Below are positions 61,422 to 64,000 of a stretch of DNA of 64,000 nucleotides, one piece after another. Origin of the DNA: Brevibacillus brevis (GTDB lineage: Bacteria; Bacillota; Bacilli; Brevibacillales; Brevibacillaceae). The stretch lies in contig NZ_CP041767.1 in the NCBI RefSeq assembly GCF_022026395.1, positions 2,822,501-2,886,500 on the forward strand, in the 5' to 3' direction. Under the pieces are notes generated by a model. It was not told the origin of the DNA and did no database searches. It worked only from the letters and a program-made list of their open reading frames with translations. How positions within the stretch are numbered: the first letter of the stretch is position 1; each line of letters opens with the position of its first letter. The translations under genes and the position numbers were made by a program.

Positions 61422-62401
61422 AACGCAAACTGACGATGATTCAAGCAATCACGGAGGCTATGGATCAAAAATTGGCAGATGATTCACGCATTATGCTGCT
61501 CGGCGAGGATATTGGCGTGAATGGTGGCGTGTTCCGGGCGACGGAAGATTTGATTCACAAGTACGGTCCGGATCGTGTAGTGGACACGCCGCTTGCTGAG
61601 GCGGGAATCATCGGGGCAGCAATCGGTCTTGCCATGAACGGGAAAATTCCTGTGGTCGAGATTCAATTCCTTGCCTTCATATATCCGGGTTTTGAGCAAA
61701 TTGTTTCTCATGCGGCACGCATGCGCTATCGGACTCGCGGACAGTACCATGTCCCGATGGTCATACGCACACCGTATGGAGCAGGGATTCGCGGTCCTGA
61801 GCTGCATTCGGAGAGTGTCGAAACGTTTTTTGCTCATGTCCCTGGCTTAAAGGTTGTAGCACCAAGCACACCTTATGATGCAAAAGGCTTGCTGATTGCA
61901 GCAATGGAAGATCCTGACCCGGTCATATTTTTGGAGCCGACCAAGCTGTATCGTGCATTTAAACAAGAGGTTCCAGAGGAAATGTACCGTGTCCCCATTG
62001 GAAAAGCGAAGGTCGTCCAGGAAGGCTCGGATGTATCCATTTTTGCTTGGGGAGCGATGCTTCGCGTCGCTGAGGATGCTGCGAAGCAGATCGAGCGCGA
62101 AAACGGCTTGAGTTGTGAAGTCATTGATCTGCGGACGCTCTATCCATTGGATCGGGATACGATCATCGCCTCGGTCAAAAAGACTGGACGCGCAGTTGTC
62201 GTACATGAAGCGCATAAGACAGCCGGGTTGGGTGCAGAGATCATCTCCATAATCAATGATGAAGCATTGATCTACATGAAGGCTCCCGTGAAACGGATTA
62301 CCGGATTTGACGTCCCCGTCCCGCAATTCAGTATCGAAGATGACTATTTGCCAACGGCTGAACGCGTGAAGGACGGAATTTTGGAAACGGCTACGTTTTA
62401 A
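61418..62401 (+). CDS. 2-oxo acid dehydrogenase E1 component, beta subunit
   Basis: A 327-residue E1 beta subunit with the N-terminal IQAITEAMDQKLADD, GEDIGVNGGVFRATEDL, TPLAEAGIIGAAIGLAMNG and the C-terminal transketolase-like domain (VIDLRTLYPLDRDTI, VVVHEAHKTAG). ATG 61418 overlaps the alpha-subunit stop (ATGA), with CAGGAGGGA upstream, so the subunits are translated in equal amounts. The frame is open further upstream to 61355, inside the alpha gene, but the overlap start matches family length. Confidence 0.92.
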   Translation: MKRKLTMIQAITEAMDQKLADDSRIMLLGEDIGVNGGVFRATEDLIHKYGPDRVVDTPLAEAGIIGAAIGLAMNGKIPVVEIQFLAFIYPGFEQIVSHAARMRYRTRGQYHVPMVIRTPYGAGIRGPELHSESVETFFAHVPGLKVVAPSTPYDAKGLLIAAMEDPDPVIFLEPTKLYRAFKQEVPEEMYRVPIGKAKVVQEGSDVSIFAWGAMLRVAEDAAKQIERENGLSCEVIDLRTLYPLDRDTIIASVKKTGRAVVVHEAHKTAGLGAEIISIINDEALIYMKAPVKRITGFDVPVPQFSIEDDYLPTAERVKDGILETATF

Positions 62402-62419
62402 AGAGAAGGAGCGAGTCAT

Positions 62420-63721
62420 ATGGTTGAGTTCAAGCTTCCTGATGTGGGAGAAGGTATGCATGAAGGAGAAATTGTAAAAGTACTGGTTCGCACGGGCGAA
62501 TCCGTTCAACAGGATCAACCGCTGCTGGAGGTTCAGACAGACAAGGTGAATGCCGAGTTGTCTGCGCCAGTGACAGGCATTATTCGTGACATTTTCATAT
62601 CAGAAGGGGAAACAGTAGAGGTCGGAACTACCCTTCTCGTAATCGATGCAGGTACGGAAGCAAAGAAGGAAGAGACAAAGCTTCCAGAAAAGGTCGTAAA
62701 TCCGGATAAGACAGTCAATTTTGCCCCAGCTCGTGCTGATCACCGCCGCTCATTGGCCACACCATACGTTCGGCAGTTGGCACGGGAAATGAAGCTGGAT
62801 ATCGAGTTGGTCACGGGAACAGGAGCAGCAGGGCGTGTGACGGAAGAAGATTTGCGCCAATTCGCCAATCGACTGCAAAAATCAGTACCAGCCAAGTTTC
62901 CGACTTCGGCTACTGGCAATGAGCGTCTGTTGGAGGCAAGTACGGTGGAGGTTGAGACTGAACCGGTTGTTCAGCCGAAAACAGGAACCACTACTCGCGC
63001 GACCACCTCGTCGCAGGGAGATATCGAACGGCTACCTTTAAAAGGCATCCGGAAAAAGATTGCCGAGCATATGGTGAAATCAGTGACAATCATCCCGCAT
63101 GTTACTTCAGTCGATGAGCTGGAGATGGATCAGCTGCGTGCTTTGCGCGAAAAGCTAAAGCCATATGCGGAAAAACGGAATATCAAGTTGACCTTCCTGC
63201 CGTTCTTTATCAAGGCGTTGGTCATTGCACTGAAGGAATTCCCGACGCTGAACGCATCGATTGACGAACATACGAATGAAATCCTGCTCAAGCGTTTTTA
63301 CCATATCGGCATTGCAACGGATACGCCGGAGGGCTTGATTGTACCAGTTATCAAGGATGCAGACCACAAATCGATTTTTCAACTCGCAGAGGAAATCGAT
63401 CAGCTGGCACGCTTGGCTCGCAAAGGCAAATTGACTATGGAGCACATAACAGGCGGCACCTTCACGGTCAGCAATGTAGGTCCTATCGGGGGACTGCAAG
63501 CAACTCCCATCATTAATCACCCCGAAGTGGCGATTATCAGTTTGCACAAAATGGAGAAGCGTTGGGTCGTGCGTGAGGATGAAGGCGTTATTCGCTGGAT
63601 GATGAACCTGTCACTTTCGTTTGATCATCGCCTGATCGATGGCGTGACGGCGGTACGTTTTACCAACCGGATCAAGGAGTTGCTGGAAGATCCGAATCTA
63701 TTGTTTGCGGAGATGGTATAG
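62420..63721 (+). CDS. 2-oxo acid dehydrogenase E2, dihydrolipoamide acyltransferase
   Basis: A 433-residue E2. One lipoyl domain (1-75) has Lys42 in QTDKVNAEL as the lipoylation site. A Pro/Thr-rich linker, the E1/E3-binding domain (about 110-147, ATPYVRQLAREMKLDIELVTGTGAAGRVTEEDL), a second linker and the acyltransferase domain (about 205-433) follow, ending in the active site DHRLIDG (His403). AGAAGGAG precedes the ATG. A single lipoyl domain is usual for branched-chain and acetoin complexes of Firmicutes. Confidence 0.93.
   Translation: MVEFKLPDVGEGMHEGEIVKVLVRTGESVQQDQPLLEVQTDKVNAELSAPVTGIIRDIFISEGETVEVGTTLLVIDAGTEAKKEETKLPEKVVNPDKTVNFAPARADHRRSLATPYVRQLAREMKLDIELVTGTGAAGRVTEEDLRQFANRLQKSVPAKFPTSATGNERLLEASTVEVETEPVVQPKTGTTTRATTSSQGDIERLPLKGIRKKIAEHMVKSVTIIPHVTSVDELEMDQLRALREKLKPYAEKRNIKLTFLPFFIKALVIALKEFPTLNASIDEHTNEILLKRFYHIGIATDTPEGLIVPVIKDADHKSIFQLAEEIDQLARLARKGKLTMEHITGGTFTVSNVGPIGGLQATPIINHPEVAIISLHKMEKRWVVREDEGVIRWMMNLSLSFDHRLIDGVTAVRFTNRIKELLEDPNLLFAEMV

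Positions 63722-64000
<279 letters not shown>

Overview
The window reads as a chromosomal segment of a low-to-mid GC, spore-former-type Firmicute. Strong purine-rich ribosome binding sites, sigma-A promoters, U-tailed terminators and Bacillus-like control circuits (a GltC box in front of glutamate synthase, a GlnK/GlnL pair with a GlnL-type box at the glutaminase gene, a sigma-54/BkdR-type activator) support this. Brevibacillus or a close Paenibacillaceae relative is my inference from gene content, not a proven identity. I see no rRNA, tRNA, CRISPR array, prophage or insertion sequence. No stretch longer than 300 bases lacks a gene.

Layout. 1-6.7 kb: the 5' part of a secreted protein gene, a DedA membrane protein, then an amidohydrolase, a nitrate/sulfonate/taurine-type ABC transporter and tryptophan 2,3-dioxygenase. 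6.8-17.0 kb: a tightly packed six-gene operon (MoxR AAA+ ATPase, DUF5682, VWA, DUF4132, SWIM zinc-finger protein, 96-aa protein). This is the best candidate for a poorly described system. 17.1-23 kb: an oligopeptide-type binding lipoprotein, YbaK, a gene broken by a 19-bp tandem duplication, an AraC regulator, an SDR and a VOC protein. 23-28.7 kb: gltC and the glutamate synthase large subunit. 28.8-35.3 kb: small proteins, then a gluconate locus (gntP, gntK, RpiR regulator, divergent gnd).

35.4-41 kb: an enoyl-CoA hydratase, a regulator with two MerR domains, and a Hen1-Pnkp RNA repair cassette. 41-46 kb: glutamine use (AGCS symporter, glutaminase, GlnK/GlnL). 46-51.2 kb: small regulator-enzyme pairs (hydrolase/TetR, GntR/SHMT-like enzyme, MarR/SDR), each with recognisable operators. 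51.3-58.6 kb: a sugar or polyol operon (LacI, isomerase, dehydrogenase, ABC importer without its own ATPase, SRPBCC protein). 58.7-64 kb: a sigma-54 activator divergent from a 2-oxo acid dehydrogenase operon (E1alpha, E1beta, E2, start of E3) that runs off the window.

How the parts fit: nitrogen handling (glutaminase, Gln transport, GOGAT, tryptophan oxidation) and carbon catabolism (gluconate, an unknown sugar, 2-oxo acids) dominate. Two modules look like stress or conflict functions: the MoxR/VWA operon and the Hen1-Pnkp RNA repair pair. Several regulators have unusual features: a LacI gene with no normal start codon, a GntR gene whose predicted transcript starts at its ATG, and a MerR with duplicated DNA-binding domains.
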